The notes: generated from the sequence alone by a model not told the origin. Shown: positions 33,522 to 42,954, numbered from the stretch's first letter. The stretch: DNA of 51,716 nt from an uncultured bacterium (GCA_949297765.1 CASFTV010000033.1:1-51716), one strand, 5' to 3'. Numbers and translations are program-made.

Positions 33522-34184
33522 ATGTCGTGTTCGGAGGAAACAGAGTGCCGGCTGATCGTCGGTATCGGGAATCCCGGAGCGGAATTCGCTGGAACGAGGC
33601 ATAATGCCGGGTTCGAAGTGATCGACCGCCTCCTCGGAAAGTTCCCGACGGTGTTTTCTCCCCGGCGAGCACGCAGCGCTCAGGCATGGGAAGGGCGTTT
33701 CGGAGGGAGAAATGTCATCCTGATGAAACCTCTGACCTATGTGAATCTGAGCGGGGATGCCGTTCTTCCGCTGATGAAGGGAGAAAATCTGGCCCCGTCG
33801 GAGATCCTGATCGTTTATGACGATATTGATCTTCCGGTGGGACGGCTCAGAATCCGGAAAAACGGCGGCAGCGCCGGCCACAACGGAATGAAATCCGTGA
33901 TCGGGGCGCTGCATTCGGAAGCCTTTCCCCGTCTCCGGATCGGGATCGGCGACGAAAACTCCAGACGGAGAGCGGATTATGTTCTGACCTCATTCGAGGG
34001 AAAGGAGAAGGAGAGTTTTGAAAAGGCTCTCGACAAGGCCGTCGAAGCCGTGGAACTGCTGCTGAGGCGCGGCATCTCCAAGGCGATGAACGTGTACAAT
34101 TCGACGGACTGCAGCGAATCCGCGGAAACGAAAACAACAGATGTTGAACTGACTAAAACACACCAACAGGAGGTGGAGTCTTGA
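33522..34184 (+). CDS. pth: Peptidyl-tRNA hydrolase
   Basis: 220 residues. It frees tRNA from stalled peptidyl-tRNA. IVGIGNPGAEFAGTRHNAGF contains the catalytic His. PLTYVNLSG, YDDIDLPVGRLRIRKNGGSAGHNG and FPRLRIGIG complete the family pattern. The C-terminus has about 25 extra residues rich in Thr and Glu. The last codons overlap the TTG start of rpsF, and the ribosome site for rpsF (AGGAGG) is inside this tail. Confidence 0.95.
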   Translation: MSCSEETECRLIVGIGNPGAEFAGTRHNAGFEVIDRLLGKFPTVFSPRRARSAQAWEGRFGGRNVILMKPLTYVNLSGDAVLPLMKGENLAPSEILIVYDDIDLPVGRLRIRKNGGSAGHNGMKSVIGALHSEAFPRLRIGIGDENSRRRADYVLTSFEGKEKESFEKALDKAVEAVELLLRRGISKAMNVYNSTDCSESAETKTTDVELTKTHQQEVES

Positions 34185-34510
34185 AAAAGTACGAAGCAGT
34201 ATTCATCCTCGATATCCGCAAGGTCGAGGACGAGGGAAAAGGATTCACCGAGGAATTCGGGAAGAATCTTGAGAGCTGGGGCGGCAAACTCGTGGAAGCC
34301 AATCCGATGGGACGCAAGCAGTTTGCCCGCGAGATCAACAAGCGCAAAGCCGGCATTTACTGGGACTATGTGTTTGAACTCGATCCGCTGAAAGTGATTC
34401 AGATTCGGAATCAGTACAAACTGGATGAGCGTCTGATCCGGCTTCTGATTGTCAACTTTGAGCGTCCGGAGGGCGTTCCGGCAATCTCCGGCGCCACGCT
34501 GGCGGACTGA
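34181..34510 (+). CDS. rpsF: 30S ribosomal protein S6
   Basis: 109 residues (MKKYEAVFILDIRKVED, WGGKLVEANPMGRKQFAREINK). It is a small-subunit protein that pairs with S18 on 16S rRNA. It starts with TTG, whose last two bases form the first two bases of the pth stop. AGGAGG lies 10 bases upstream. The order rpsF-ssb-rpsR-rplI-dnaB is the classic bacterial operon. Confidence 0.95.
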   Translation: MKKYEAVFILDIRKVEDEGKGFTEEFGKNLESWGGKLVEANPMGRKQFAREINKRKAGIYWDYVFELDPLKVIQIRNQYKLDERLIRLLIVNFERPEGVPAISGATLAD

Positions 34511-34540
34511 TACAACCCCGTTACAGAGGAGAATCGAGCA

Positions 34541-35143
34541 ATGGCATCGTTCAACAAGGTCCTTCTTATGGGCAATCTGACCCGTAAGCCTGAACTGCGA
34601 TACACTCCGTCCGGGATGCCTGTCTGCGAGTTTACGATCGCAGTGAACAGACGATTCACCCAGGGCAGCGAGACAAAGGAAGATACCTGTTTTGTGGATA
34701 TTACCGTGTGGGACCGCCAGGCGGATAACTGCAACAGATATCTTGACAAAGGCTCCTCTGTTTTCATCGAAGGTCGTCTTCAGCTTGACCGCTGGGTGGA
34801 CAAGAACGATCAGAAGCAGCGTTCGCGCCTGCGGGTTGTTGCCGAAAACGTGCAGTTTGTCGGCGCCCGCCGCGAGGGAGGCGACTACGGCGACGGAGGC
34901 GGACAGGCCTATGCGCCGCGCCGTCCGGCGGAGGCTCCGCAGTATGCTCCGGACGCAATGCCTCAGCAGTACGGGCGTCCGCGTCAGCAGTACGGTCAGC
35001 AGCCGGGCGGAATCCCTCCGCAGATGCCGCCGCAGGAACCGTCCTATGAAGGACCTCAGTCCTATACGCGTCCGGCTCCTCCGGCGGAGATGAACGACGG
35101 AGCAAATGATGTCCCGGGAATTGAAGACGATATTCCCTTTTGA
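34541..35143 (+). CDS. ssb: Single-stranded DNA-binding protein
   Basis: 200 residues. The OB fold occupies residues 1-110 (MASFNKVLLMGNLTRKPELRYT, VDITVWDRQADNCNRYLDKG). A Gln/Pro/Gly-rich linker leads to the acidic tip EDDIPF used to recruit partner proteins. GAGGAG precedes the ATG. It protects single-stranded DNA in replication and repair, and dnaB is encoded downstream. Confidence 0.97.
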   Translation: MASFNKVLLMGNLTRKPELRYTPSGMPVCEFTIAVNRRFTQGSETKEDTCFVDITVWDRQADNCNRYLDKGSSVFIEGRLQLDRWVDKNDQKQRSRLRVVAENVQFVGARREGGDYGDGGGQAYAPRRPAEAPQYAPDAMPQQYGRPRQQYGQQPGGIPPQMPPQEPSYEGPQSYTRPAPPAEMNDGANDVPGIEDDIPF

Positions 35144-35181
35144 TCAACGCAAGTGAACATACCATAAAAGGAGTTTGATAA

Positions 35182-35421
35182 ATGGCAATGGTCCAGAATA
35201 AAAAACGTCGCATGAAAAGACGGGTCGCGAAGCCGAAAATCTGCAGACTTTGTGAAAACAAGATCGCATACATCGACTTCAAGGACGCCGAGCTTCTCAA
35301 GAAGTTCCAGACAGAAAAAGGCCGTATTCTTCCGCGCCGCATCACAGGAACCTGCCTGAAGCATCAGAAGATGCTCGCGGTTGCCGTCAAGAGAGCCAGA
35401 ATTGTCAGTCTTGTTCTCTAG
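35182..35421 (+). CDS. rpsR: 30S ribosomal protein S18
   Basis: 79 residues. [24 protein letters not shown] and [19 protein letters not shown] are the S18 core. The CxxC hints at the zinc-binding form. It binds beside S6 on the small subunit. AAGGAG precedes the ATG. Confidence 0.96.
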   Translation: MAMVQNKKRRMKRRVAKPKICRLCENKIAYIDFKDAELLKKFQTEKGRILPRRITGTCLKHQKMLAVAVKRARIVSLVL

Positions 35422-35453
35422 TTTTAACCTCTTAACGATAAGGAAGACAAATT

Positions 35454-35906
35454 ATGGCCTCCATGAAACTGATCCTGCTGCAGGATGTTGAAGATCTCGG
35501 CCTTGCCGGCGAGGAAGTCCATGTTGCTCCCGGATATGCGAGAAACTATCTCATTCCGAGAAAACTTGCCGCCGTTGCCACGACGGCCGCGCTCCGGCAG
35601 CTTGCCGCACGCAAGGAGAAAATCGAAGAACAGCGCAAAGCGGAACTCGAATCCGCGCAGAATCTTGCGGCAAAACTGCAGGAACTGGCTGTCGAACTTC
35701 ACCTTCAGGCTTCCGACGACGGACATCTCTTCGGTTCCGTCACCGACCGCATGATCGCGGATGCGATCGCCGCTCTCGGCGTGGCGATCCCCCATCAGAG
35801 AATCCACCTGGATTCCCAGATCCGTTCCTGCGGCGAATATGTCGTGGCCGTCAAACTGCACCAGAAGGTCGTTGTTGACGTCAAAGTCAACGTGGTTCGC
35901 GCATAA
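35454..35906 (+). CDS. rplI: 50S ribosomal protein L9
   Basis: 150 residues. MKLILLQDVEDLGLAGEEVHVAPGYARNYLIPRKLA is the L9 N-terminal domain, then a long connecting helix and a C-terminal domain (GHLFGSVTDRMIADAI). The stop TAA shares its last base with the dnaB ATG. Confidence 0.96.
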   Translation: MASMKLILLQDVEDLGLAGEEVHVAPGYARNYLIPRKLAAVATTAALRQLAARKEKIEEQRKAELESAQNLAAKLQELAVELHLQASDDGHLFGSVTDRMIADAIAALGVAIPHQRIHLDSQIRSCGEYVVAVKLHQKVVVDVKVNVVRA

Positions 35907-37471
35907 TGCCCGATGCCGTGCAACAGAACGCCGCCGGATTGCCCCCTGCGGCGGCGGATTATCGTCCGCGGACGCTGAAAATTGCGTCCGCGGATGCTCT
36001 GCCTTTTGATCTTGAGGCGGAAAAGTCGGTTCTTTCCGCCATTTTCCTGGATCCGGGAAATTTTACGACGGTCTCCTCCATTCTCGGAAGCGTCGCCACA
36101 CCGGAAACCAGAAAAAGGAAATCTGCAAAAGAGAACGCTCCGGCAATCGGAAATCCTTTTTTCCGCCGGGTCGCCTCGACCATGTTCCACGAACCGATGC
36201 ATGCCGCTATTTACGAGGCCATGCTGAATCTCTCCGAGGGGAGAATGGCCATCGACGTCCTCTCGGTCAGCGACTGGCTCACAAGAGCCGGACGCCTGGA
36301 AATGATCGGCGGACTCGAAGCTCTGCTGGAACTCCAGTCCTATATTGTCAGCGCGGCCCATCTGGAGTCGTGGTGTCATCTGCTCCGCGATTACGCGATG
36401 CTGCGGGAGATGATGAAGACCTGCTCCATGTCGCTGGATCTCTGCAAACAGGGACACGAGAACATCAAGGAGCTGCTCGACACGGTGGAATCGGAAATCT
36501 TCCAGGTCCGGAACCGTTTCGTGCAGTCGGAGATCGTGGAGCTGCGCTCCCTGCTGAAAGAGGTGTTCGACGATCTGCAGAAGATCGCTCTGCACAAGAC
36601 CTCGCCGGGAATCCCGACGGAATTCCCGGATCTGGACCGCCTGATCGGCGGCGGGTTGAAACCCGGGGAAATGTTTGTTCTCGCGGCGCGTCCCTCGATC
36701 GGAAAGACCGCACTTGCGCTGAATATCATCCGCAACATCATCAACCGGGAACCCGACGGTCCCGGAAGCCGGAAGAAGGTGGCGTTCTTTTCGCTGGAAA
36801 TGACCGACAAGCAGATTATTCAGCGTCTTCTCTGCACCGAGGCGAAGGTGCCGCTCTCCGCAATTTACGAGGGATCGCTTCAGCCGGTCGACACCCAGCG
36901 TCTCGGAGCGGCGGTGGACAATCTCCGTCTTGCCCACCTGTTTATCGACTCGACCAGCGCCATTTCCGTATTCGAACTGCGCGCGAAAGCCCGGAAAATG
37001 AAGGAGCTGAACGGGATAGATCTGATAGTGATCGACTATCTGCAGCTGATGCGCGCCGGCGACCGCTCCGCAGAAAGCCGCCAGGTGGAAGTTGCCGCGA
37101 TCTCCGGCGGTCTGAAAGCCATCGCCAAGGAGCTGAATGTTCCCGTCCTTGTGCTGGCCCAGCTGAGCCGCGAATCGGAAAAATCCACCAATCCGAAGGA
37201 AAATCCTCTTCCGAAACTGAGTCATCTGAGAGAGTCCGGAGCAATTGAACAGGACGCCGACGTGGTTGTTTTCCTCCACCGGAACCGGGACGAATCCAAG
37301 GAGGACAATGCGGAAGGAATGAAAGACGGCATCAAGTCCATGCTGATCGTAGAGAAAAACCGTAACGGCCGTACAGGAATCGTCAATCTGCGCTTCATCC
37401 CGCAGCTGATGGAGTTCCGGTGCATTGAACACAAATATGATAAAGGTGATATTCCGGTCAAGAAAGAGTAA
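35906..37471 (+). CDS. dnaB: Replicative DNA helicase DnaB
   Basis: 521 residues. It is the hexameric helicase at the replication fork. The N-terminal domain (LPFDLEAEKSVLSAIFLDPGNF, DVLSVSDWLTRAGRLEMIGG) is joined by a linker to the RecA-like domain. That domain has Walker A ARPSIGKTALALN, Walker B LIVIDYLQLMR, FSLEMTDKQIIQRL and LSHLRESGAIEQDADVVVFLHR. About 25 residues are inserted in the N-terminal domain (around TPETRKRKSAKENAP) where typical DnaB runs straight from the first helices into the next. A one-base overlap with rplI suggests coupling. Confidence 0.96.
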   Translation: MPDAVQQNAAGLPPAAADYRPRTLKIASADALPFDLEAEKSVLSAIFLDPGNFTTVSSILGSVATPETRKRKSAKENAPAIGNPFFRRVASTMFHEPMHAAIYEAMLNLSEGRMAIDVLSVSDWLTRAGRLEMIGGLEALLELQSYIVSAAHLESWCHLLRDYAMLREMMKTCSMSLDLCKQGHENIKELLDTVESEIFQVRNRFVQSEIVELRSLLKEVFDDLQKIALHKTSPGIPTEFPDLDRLIGGGLKPGEMFVLAARPSIGKTALALNIIRNIINREPDGPGSRKKVAFFSLEMTDKQIIQRLLCTEAKVPLSAIYEGSLQPVDTQRLGAAVDNLRLAHLFIDSTSAISVFELRAKARKMKELNGIDLIVIDYLQLMRAGDRSAESRQVEVAAISGGLKAIAKELNVPVLVLAQLSRESEKSTNPKENPLPKLSHLRESGAIEQDADVVVFLHRNRDESKEDNAEGMKDGIKSMLIVEKNRNGRTGIVNLRFIPQLMEFRCIEHKYDKGDIPVKKE

Positions 37472-37491
37472 CCCCAGGAGCGTTTTTCCTC

Positions 37492-39792
37492 ATGAAAAAA
37501 GAGCGTTTGATTTTCTTCTGTGTCTGTCTTTGCAGCTCCGCGGCATTTGCCCAGGAATTGAAGTCCGTCACCTTTGAACAGCCCGGTGACAGCCGGTTCA
37601 CCGACGACGTCTTCCGGATGAACGTCCAAAGCCGGAAAGGAACCATGTACGACGAGCGCGTGGTCAATGACGATATCAAACGCCTGTATGCGACCGGTTT
37701 CTTCTCGGACGTCGCGGCGGAAACCCGGAAGACCTCCGATGGAAAACTCGACCTTGTTTTCCGCATTGTCCCGAAGGCCGTAGTCAAAGAGGTGAGAATC
37801 ACCGGGAACGAGAAGTATGAGACCGATAAACTCCGGGAACAGATCACCCTCTCCGCAGGCGGAATGCTGAACGACAAACGCCTGATCGAATCGGCCAACG
37901 CCCTGCGCAAATTCTATGCCGACCGCGGTCACAACGATGCCAAGGTCGATCCCCGATTCCACACAGAAAAAGACGGCTCCGTCATCGTGGAGTTCCGCAT
38001 CAAAGAGAATCTGAAACAGAAAATCGCCCGCGTCATTTTCACCGGCGCTACGGCATTTCCGGAATCGGAGCTGAAGAATGCTCTTGTGAACCGCTACTCC
38101 TGGCTGCACTGGGTTCCCTTTCTGGATCTCGGGCTGCTGAACAAACGGGAACTGGAAAACGACGCCGTCCGTCTCCGCGATCTCTACTGGACCAGAGGAT
38201 ATCTTGATTTCAACGTCAAGGAGACCCGTCTCCATGTGGATGAAAAGGATCCGGAATTCGTCACGGTGGAATTCATTGTGGACGAGGGGGAACCGTACAC
38301 CATCGGAAATGTCTCCATTACCGGGAATCAGAGACTCAAAACAGAGGAGCTGACGCCGCTCCTCACCCTGAAGAAAGGCGATGTGTTCAACAGTTCACAG
38401 GAACGCGCCACCGTTCAGGCGATCGACGACCGCTACTCCCCGATGGGATATGCGGATCTCTACTGCCGCGTCAACCGCATCCCCGACTACCTCAATCACA
38501 AAGTGGATCTGGTTGTTGAGATCACGGAGGGAAAACCCTACAAGGTGCGCGAAGTGTTCATTTCCGGAAACAAATGGACCAAAGACCATGTGATCCGGCG
38601 CGAACTGGCGATCGAACCGGATGACCCGGTCGACAAGCATCTGCTGGACGCCTCCCGATCCCGTCTGATGGGAATGGGGTATTTCAAAAAGGTCGATGTC
38701 GTCTCCATCAGCTCCCCGCAGGCGGACAGGAAGGATATCGACATCAAGGTTGAAGAGAAGAATTACCTGAACGCCAAGATCGGCGCCGGATGGTCCGATA
38801 CCGACAGCCTCGCCGGAATGATCGAACTGACGCACTCGAATCTTGACATTCTGGATCCCCGCAACTACTTCATGGGGGGGGGGCAGCGTGCCAGAATTCT
38901 CGCGATGTACGGTATCGAACGCTACAACTTCGAAGCCGATTTCACGGAGCCGTGGCTCTTCGGAATCCAGCTCCGCTGGGATGTCTCCGGTTATCTGCGC
39001 AACGTGGAGTATGATGACTGGGAGGAGCAGCGGCTCGGCGTAACCACCTCCCTCACAAAACGGATTTTTGACGATTTCACCACCATCAGCGGCGGATATA
39101 CCTTCGAACATGTCCGGATCCACCACATGGACCGGGGGCTTTCGGAGATCTTCCAGAAGGAGAAGGGCGGAAGCTACGTCGGCCGGGTCCACCTGACCCT
39201 CGATCGCGATACCCGCGACAATGCCATGGAACCCACCTCCGGTTATATGGTCAACCTTCTTGCGTCGGTTTCCACCGAACTCCTCGGCGGAAGCGAAAAC
39301 TATTACCGTTTGGAACTGAAAGGCATCAATTACTATTCGTTCCTGGATAAAATGTTCATCTGGTCGATCGGCGGAAAGATCGGCATGATCGGCATGATCG
39401 GCGACTGGAAGAAGGATCCTCCGATCTATGAACGCTACTTCCTCGGCGGCGGCGACTCCGTCCGCGGATTCCCCTACCGCTCCATCGGTCCTGAAGACCG
39501 GAACAAGGATAACTACGGCGGCGATTTCATGTACCTGCTGACCTCGGAAATTTCCCATCCGATCTGGCGTTTCATCCGCGGCGCCGTGTTCGTGGATATC
39601 GGAAATGCAACCCATTCCCGCTTCGGGCCTTTCAACAAGCCGAATATCGGTATCGGATACGGTCTCCGGATCAAACTGCCCGTGGTCAACGCGCCGATCA
39701 AGCTTGATCTCGCTTACCCGATCCTCAACAATCAGGACGGTGTCAGCAATTCGATTCGCTTCCACTTTAATATGGGCTTCTCCATCTTCTGA
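37492..39792 (+). CDS. bamA: Outer membrane protein assembly factor BamA (Omp85)
   Basis: 766 residues. The signal peptide ends near AAFAQE. About 25-430 holds the POTRA repeats (VKEVRITGNEKYETDKLREQ, YTIGNVSITGNQRLKTEEL, YKVREVFISGNKWTKDHVI). The remainder is the 16-strand barrel with the VRGFPYRSIGP loop motif, and it ends in Phe like other outer-membrane proteins. It inserts barrel proteins into the outer membrane. A G10 tract encodes M461-GGG-Q465 at the beginning of the barrel. The CAGGAG site and ATG follow dnaB closely, an unusual partner for bamA. Confidence 0.95.
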   Translation: MKKERLIFFCVCLCSSAAFAQELKSVTFEQPGDSRFTDDVFRMNVQSRKGTMYDERVVNDDIKRLYATGFFSDVAAETRKTSDGKLDLVFRIVPKAVVKEVRITGNEKYETDKLREQITLSAGGMLNDKRLIESANALRKFYADRGHNDAKVDPRFHTEKDGSVIVEFRIKENLKQKIARVIFTGATAFPESELKNALVNRYSWLHWVPFLDLGLLNKRELENDAVRLRDLYWTRGYLDFNVKETRLHVDEKDPEFVTVEFIVDEGEPYTIGNVSITGNQRLKTEELTPLLTLKKGDVFNSSQERATVQAIDDRYSPMGYADLYCRVNRIPDYLNHKVDLVVEITEGKPYKVREVFISGNKWTKDHVIRRELAIEPDDPVDKHLLDASRSRLMGMGYFKKVDVVSISSPQADRKDIDIKVEEKNYLNAKIGAGWSDTDSLAGMIELTHSNLDILDPRNYFMGGGQRARILAMYGIERYNFEADFTEPWLFGIQLRWDVSGYLRNVEYDDWEEQRLGVTTSLTKRIFDDFTTISGGYTFEHVRIHHMDRGLSEIFQKEKGGSYVGRVHLTLDRDTRDNAMEPTSGYMVNLLASVSTELLGGSENYYRLELKGINYYSFLDKMFIWSIGGKIGMIGMIGDWKKDPPIYERYFLGGGDSVRGFPYRSIGPEDRNKDNYGGDFMYLLTSEISHPIWRFIRGAVFVDIGNATHSRFGPFNKPNIGIGYGLRIKLPVVNAPIKLDLAYPILNNQDGVSNSIRFHFNMGFSIF
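38874..38883 (+). repeat. G10 homopolymer inside bamA
   Basis: Ten consecutive G residues span codons 461-464 (ATG GGG GGG GGG) in the first strands of the barrel. A change of one or two bases would put the rest of the barrel out of frame. Such tracts are typical sites of slipped-strand mispairing. In the sequence given the reading frame is intact. Confidence 0.95.
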
Positions 39793-39822
39793 GCGGAGAA
39801 CGGAACGCGGAACCGCGGCAAT

Positions 39823-40485
39823 TCAGCCAAGCGCCAGAAGCCGTTCGAACAGCGCTTCCGCAGTTATTGTTTCACCGCGGAAGCGGAGGCAGCGCACCCA
39901 GTCCCGCTCCAGGGAGACTGTGATCAGTTCCGCCCGCTCCGCAAGAGTCAGGAAGTAGGACGGGTCCCGGGGCTGAAGCGCCCGTTCGCATAAAAAACAG
40001 TCCAGATCAATATCCAGAATCAGCGGATCGGGAATTTCCGGGATCTGACGCTTCAGACAGGCGCTTTCCAGAACCTGTTCCGCGGCAAGGCGGGCGCGGT
40101 CGGAGCCGTCGAGAATTTCCTGAACGTCCGGCCAGATCCCGTCGCGGCAGACGGTCATCGCCGGATGCGCACACGGCGTGAAGTCCTCGTGCGAGAGGAT
40201 CCGGACGGACTCCAGAACCCCCGCGCGCAGCGCCCAGTCGAGATGTTCATCGTGGCGCAGGAACGAAAGCTCCGCCAGCACCTCCTCGTCCGTTCCGAAC
40301 CGGAATATTCCCTGCTTTCCGGAGCGGCTGAACGCCGGAAGCACATCGGTGTGATGATCCAGAATGACGGCATGGTATTTCCGCCCGGTCCGGCGGGCAA
40401 GACGTGTCCACGGCAGAAGAACGTGATGGTGCTGTTCCACCAGCGCAAGCGGAGTCCCGCGGAACGAAAGTTCCCGCAGAATCAT
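39823..40485 (-). CDS. UPF0489 family protein (arginase/deacetylase-like)
   Basis: 220 residues from the ATG at 40485. HAVILDHHTDVLPAF and DPLILDIDLDCFLCER are metal-site-like motifs of the UPF0489 (C5orf22-type) family, which has an arginase-like fold. Biochemical function of the family is not known. Its ATG overlaps the stop of rluB in ATGA, so the two are coupled. It converges on bamA, with 30 bases between the stops. Confidence 0.75.
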   Translation of the reverse strand: MILRELSFRGTPLALVEQHHHVLLPWTRLARRTGRKYHAVILDHHTDVLPAFSRSGKQGIFRFGTDEEVLAELSFLRHDEHLDWALRAGVLESVRILSHEDFTPCAHPAMTVCRDGIWPDVQEILDGSDRARLAAEQVLESACLKRQIPEIPDPLILDIDLDCFLCERALQPRDPSYFLTLAERAELITVSLERDWVRCLRFRGETITAEALFERLLALG

Positions 40486-41420
40486 TCGATCCGGCCGTTT
40501 GCCGGGGAGCGGGGACGCCGCGGCGGCCGGGATTGAGCGGCGGAACGTCCGGAGAATGGCTCGGCTCCGTGCCGGCGGCTCTTTCCGGACCGTCCGGAGA
40601 AGGAGGGGCGGGGCCGGTTTTCGTTCCCTGTTCCGGCTTTTCGCCGGACGGGGGTGTGACGTTTCACGGAGAAGCGTTCCAGAAGAGGATCCTCCTCTTC
40701 GAGCATCAGAATCCGGGCGATGTCGCGCCGGGTCATGAAGCGCCATTCGCCGGGTTTGAGCATGCCGCGCCGGAGATTGCCGATCGCCATGCGTTCCAGA
40801 CGCTTGGTCCGGTTTCCGAGCGCTTCCACGATCCGGCGGATTTCGCGGTTTTTCCCTTCCGCAAGAAGAATCATGTATTTGCGTTTTCCCGTTTGCCAGA
40901 CTTCTTCCGCACTGAGTGTTTCGCCGTTGTCTTCAATGCCGTCGACCATCTGCTGGAGTTCGTCATCGGTGAAAGGGTGCTCCGCGGAGAGGGCGTAGGT
41001 TTTGATGATTTCGTTGCGGGGATGCGTGAGACGTTCGGCGAAGTCGCCGTCGTTGGTGAAGATGATCAGCCCTTCGCTGTCCTTGTCGAGGCGTCCGGCG
41101 GAGAACAGGCGGACCGGTTTCCGGAGAGAGATCAGGTCGATCGCCTTTTTCTTCGCATGAGGATCCTCGTTCGTGCAGACATATCCGCGCGGCTTGTTGA
41201 GCATGATATACACATGTTCCTGCTCGCCCGCGACGGAGGAGCCTTCCACCCGGATCCGGTCCGACGGTCCGACCGGAGTCGCCGGATTGGTCACGACACA
41301 CCCGTTGACGGTTACTTTCCCGCTTTTAATCAGTTCGGCCGCCTTTCGCCGGGAGGCGATTCCCGCCGTCGAGAGCCGTTTTGTCAGATTCATTTCCGTC
41401 GTTTTTTCCGTCTCTTTCAT
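40482..41420 (-). CDS. rluB: RsuA/RluB-family pseudouridine synthase
   Basis: 312 residues. An S4 domain (MNLTKRLSTAGIASRRKAAELIKSGKVTVNG) precedes the synthase domain with the catalytic Asp in FSAGRLDKDSEGLIIFTNDG and GKNREIRRIVEALG. It probably modifies 23S rRNA. The last 70 residues are Arg/Pro/Gly-rich and probably disordered, as in many RluB proteins. An ATG nine codons later is an alternative start. It follows purB by 21 bases. Confidence 0.88.
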   Translation of the reverse strand: MKETEKTTEMNLTKRLSTAGIASRRKAAELIKSGKVTVNGCVVTNPATPVGPSDRIRVEGSSVAGEQEHVYIMLNKPRGYVCTNEDPHAKKKAIDLISLRKPVRLFSAGRLDKDSEGLIIFTNDGDFAERLTHPRNEIIKTYALSAEHPFTDDELQQMVDGIEDNGETLSAEEVWQTGKRKYMILLAEGKNREIRRIVEALGNRTKRLERMAIGNLRRGMLKPGEWRFMTRRDIARILMLEEEDPLLERFSVKRHTPVRRKAGTGNENRPRPSFSGRSGKSRRHGAEPFSGRSAAQSRPPRRPRSPANGRIE

Positions 41421-41441
41421 GGCAGAGTCCGTCTTCCCGGA

Positions 41442-42881
41442 TCAGACGCGGATTGCGTCCATCCTGGCGTTTTCATAGTTTGCCAGACGGCGTTTCAGCG
41501 GCTCGAACACGTCGCGGAGGAAGTCGTCCACCTGCTGCGGAGCGCGTCCGACAAACTGTGCCGGTTCCAGAATTTCGTGGAATTTCGGCGACACCTTTGC
41601 GAACAGCGGATCCGCCGCCAGACGCTCCATCAGATCGTTCGGCGCGCCTTCCGCCTTGACTTTGCGGCCGGCATCCATCGAATGGCGCCGGATCGCTTCG
41701 TGCAGTTCCTGCCGGTTGCCGCCGGCGCGGACCGCCGCCATCAGAATATTTTCAGTCGCCATGAACGGGAGTTCCGCCATCACATGCTTTTCGATCACTT
41801 TCGGCCAGACCTGCATGCCGTCCGCAACGTTCGCCACCAGCGAAAGAATGATGTCGGCGGTCAGGAAGGCTTCCGGAAGGGAAAGACGGCGGTTTGCGGA
41901 ATCGTCCAGAGTCCGCTCGAACCACTGAACCGCATGGGTCTGCGCGGCGTTGAGCGGAAGATTCATCAGATAGCGGGAGAGCGCGCAGATCCGTTCGGAC
42001 CGCATCGGATTGCGCTTGTACGCCATCGCACTGGAACCGACCTGGTTTTTCTCGAACGGCTCTTCAATCTCCTTGAGGTTCGCCAGAAGACGGATGTCGC
42101 CCGCGAACTTGTAGGCCGACTGCCCGATGCCCGAGAGCGCCGAAAGAACAAAGTAATCAATTTTGCGCGAGTAGGTCTGTCCGCTGAGAGCGACGGTCTT
42201 CTCGAATCCCATTTTTTCCGCGACCAGACGGTCGAGCCGGCGGATCTTTTCATGATCGCCCCGGAAGAGTTCCATGAAGCTCGCCTGCGTTCCGGTCGTC
42301 CCTTTCACGCCGCGCATGGGAATCCGTTCGATCTCTTCCATGATCCGTTCCATGTCGAACGTGAAATCCTGCAGATAGAGTGCAAAGCGTTTTCCCACGG
42401 TTGTCAGCTGGGCGGGCTGATAATGGGTGAATCCGAGGGTCGGCATGGTTTTGTACTTTTCGGCGTTTGCCGCGAGGATCTCCGCAACCTTCAGAAGTTT
42501 CCCAAGGAGGATTTTGAGTCCGTCGCGCATCTGGATGATCTCGGTGTTGTCGGTGACGAAGCAGCTGGTCGCGCCGAGATGGATGATGGGCATCGCCGCC
42601 GGGCACTGTGCGCCGAACACATGAATATGACTCATGACGTCATGACGGAGTTCCGCCTCTTTTTTCGCGACAGCTTCAAAGTCGATGTCATCGAGATGAG
42701 CCTTCATCTGGTTGATCTGTTCATCGGTGATCGGCAGCCCGAGCTCCTTTTCGGATTCCGCGAGGGCAACCCACAGCCGCCGCCAGGTGGAGTGTTTGTG
42801 CTGCGGGGACCAGTTGAAGCTCATTTCCGCTCCGGCATAGCGGTCGGTCAGCGGACTTTTATAGGTGTTGTAGCCGTCCAT
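41442..42881 (-). CDS. purB: Adenylosuccinate lyase
   Basis: 479 residues. It cleaves SAICAR and adenylosuccinate in purine synthesis. GATSCFVTDNTEI, GFTHYQPAQLTTVGKR, KGTTGTQASF and the superfamily signature GSSAMAYKRNPMRSE are present. The signature and N-terminus (YKSPLTDRYAGAEMSFNWSP) look more like the long form known from animals and Bacteroidota than the short B. subtilis type. GGAGGAG precedes the ATG, and a promoter lies 45 bases upstream. Confidence 0.95.
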   Translation of the reverse strand: MDGYNTYKSPLTDRYAGAEMSFNWSPQHKHSTWRRLWVALAESEKELGLPITDEQINQMKAHLDDIDFEAVAKKEAELRHDVMSHIHVFGAQCPAAMPIIHLGATSCFVTDNTEIIQMRDGLKILLGKLLKVAEILAANAEKYKTMPTLGFTHYQPAQLTTVGKRFALYLQDFTFDMERIMEEIERIPMRGVKGTTGTQASFMELFRGDHEKIRRLDRLVAEKMGFEKTVALSGQTYSRKIDYFVLSALSGIGQSAYKFAGDIRLLANLKEIEEPFEKNQVGSSAMAYKRNPMRSERICALSRYLMNLPLNAAQTHAVQWFERTLDDSANRRLSLPEAFLTADIILSLVANVADGMQVWPKVIEKHVMAELPFMATENILMAAVRAGGNRQELHEAIRRHSMDAGRKVKAEGAPNDLMERLAADPLFAKVSPKFHEILEPAQFVGRAPQQVDDFLRDVFEPLKRRLANYENARMDAIRV

Positions 42882-42926
42882 GAATCATCTCCTCCGAGTC
42901 GTTCAGAATAATTTTTTCAGGGAGAC

Positions 42927-42954
42927 AATATAGCATCGGAGCGTGAAATTTCAA
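42927..42954 (-). promoter_or_regulatory. Promoter of the purB-rluB-UPF0489 operon
   Basis: On the minus strand TTGAAA (42949-42954) and TATATT (42927-42932) are 16 bases apart. The start would lie about 40 bases before the purB ATG. Confidence 0.55.
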
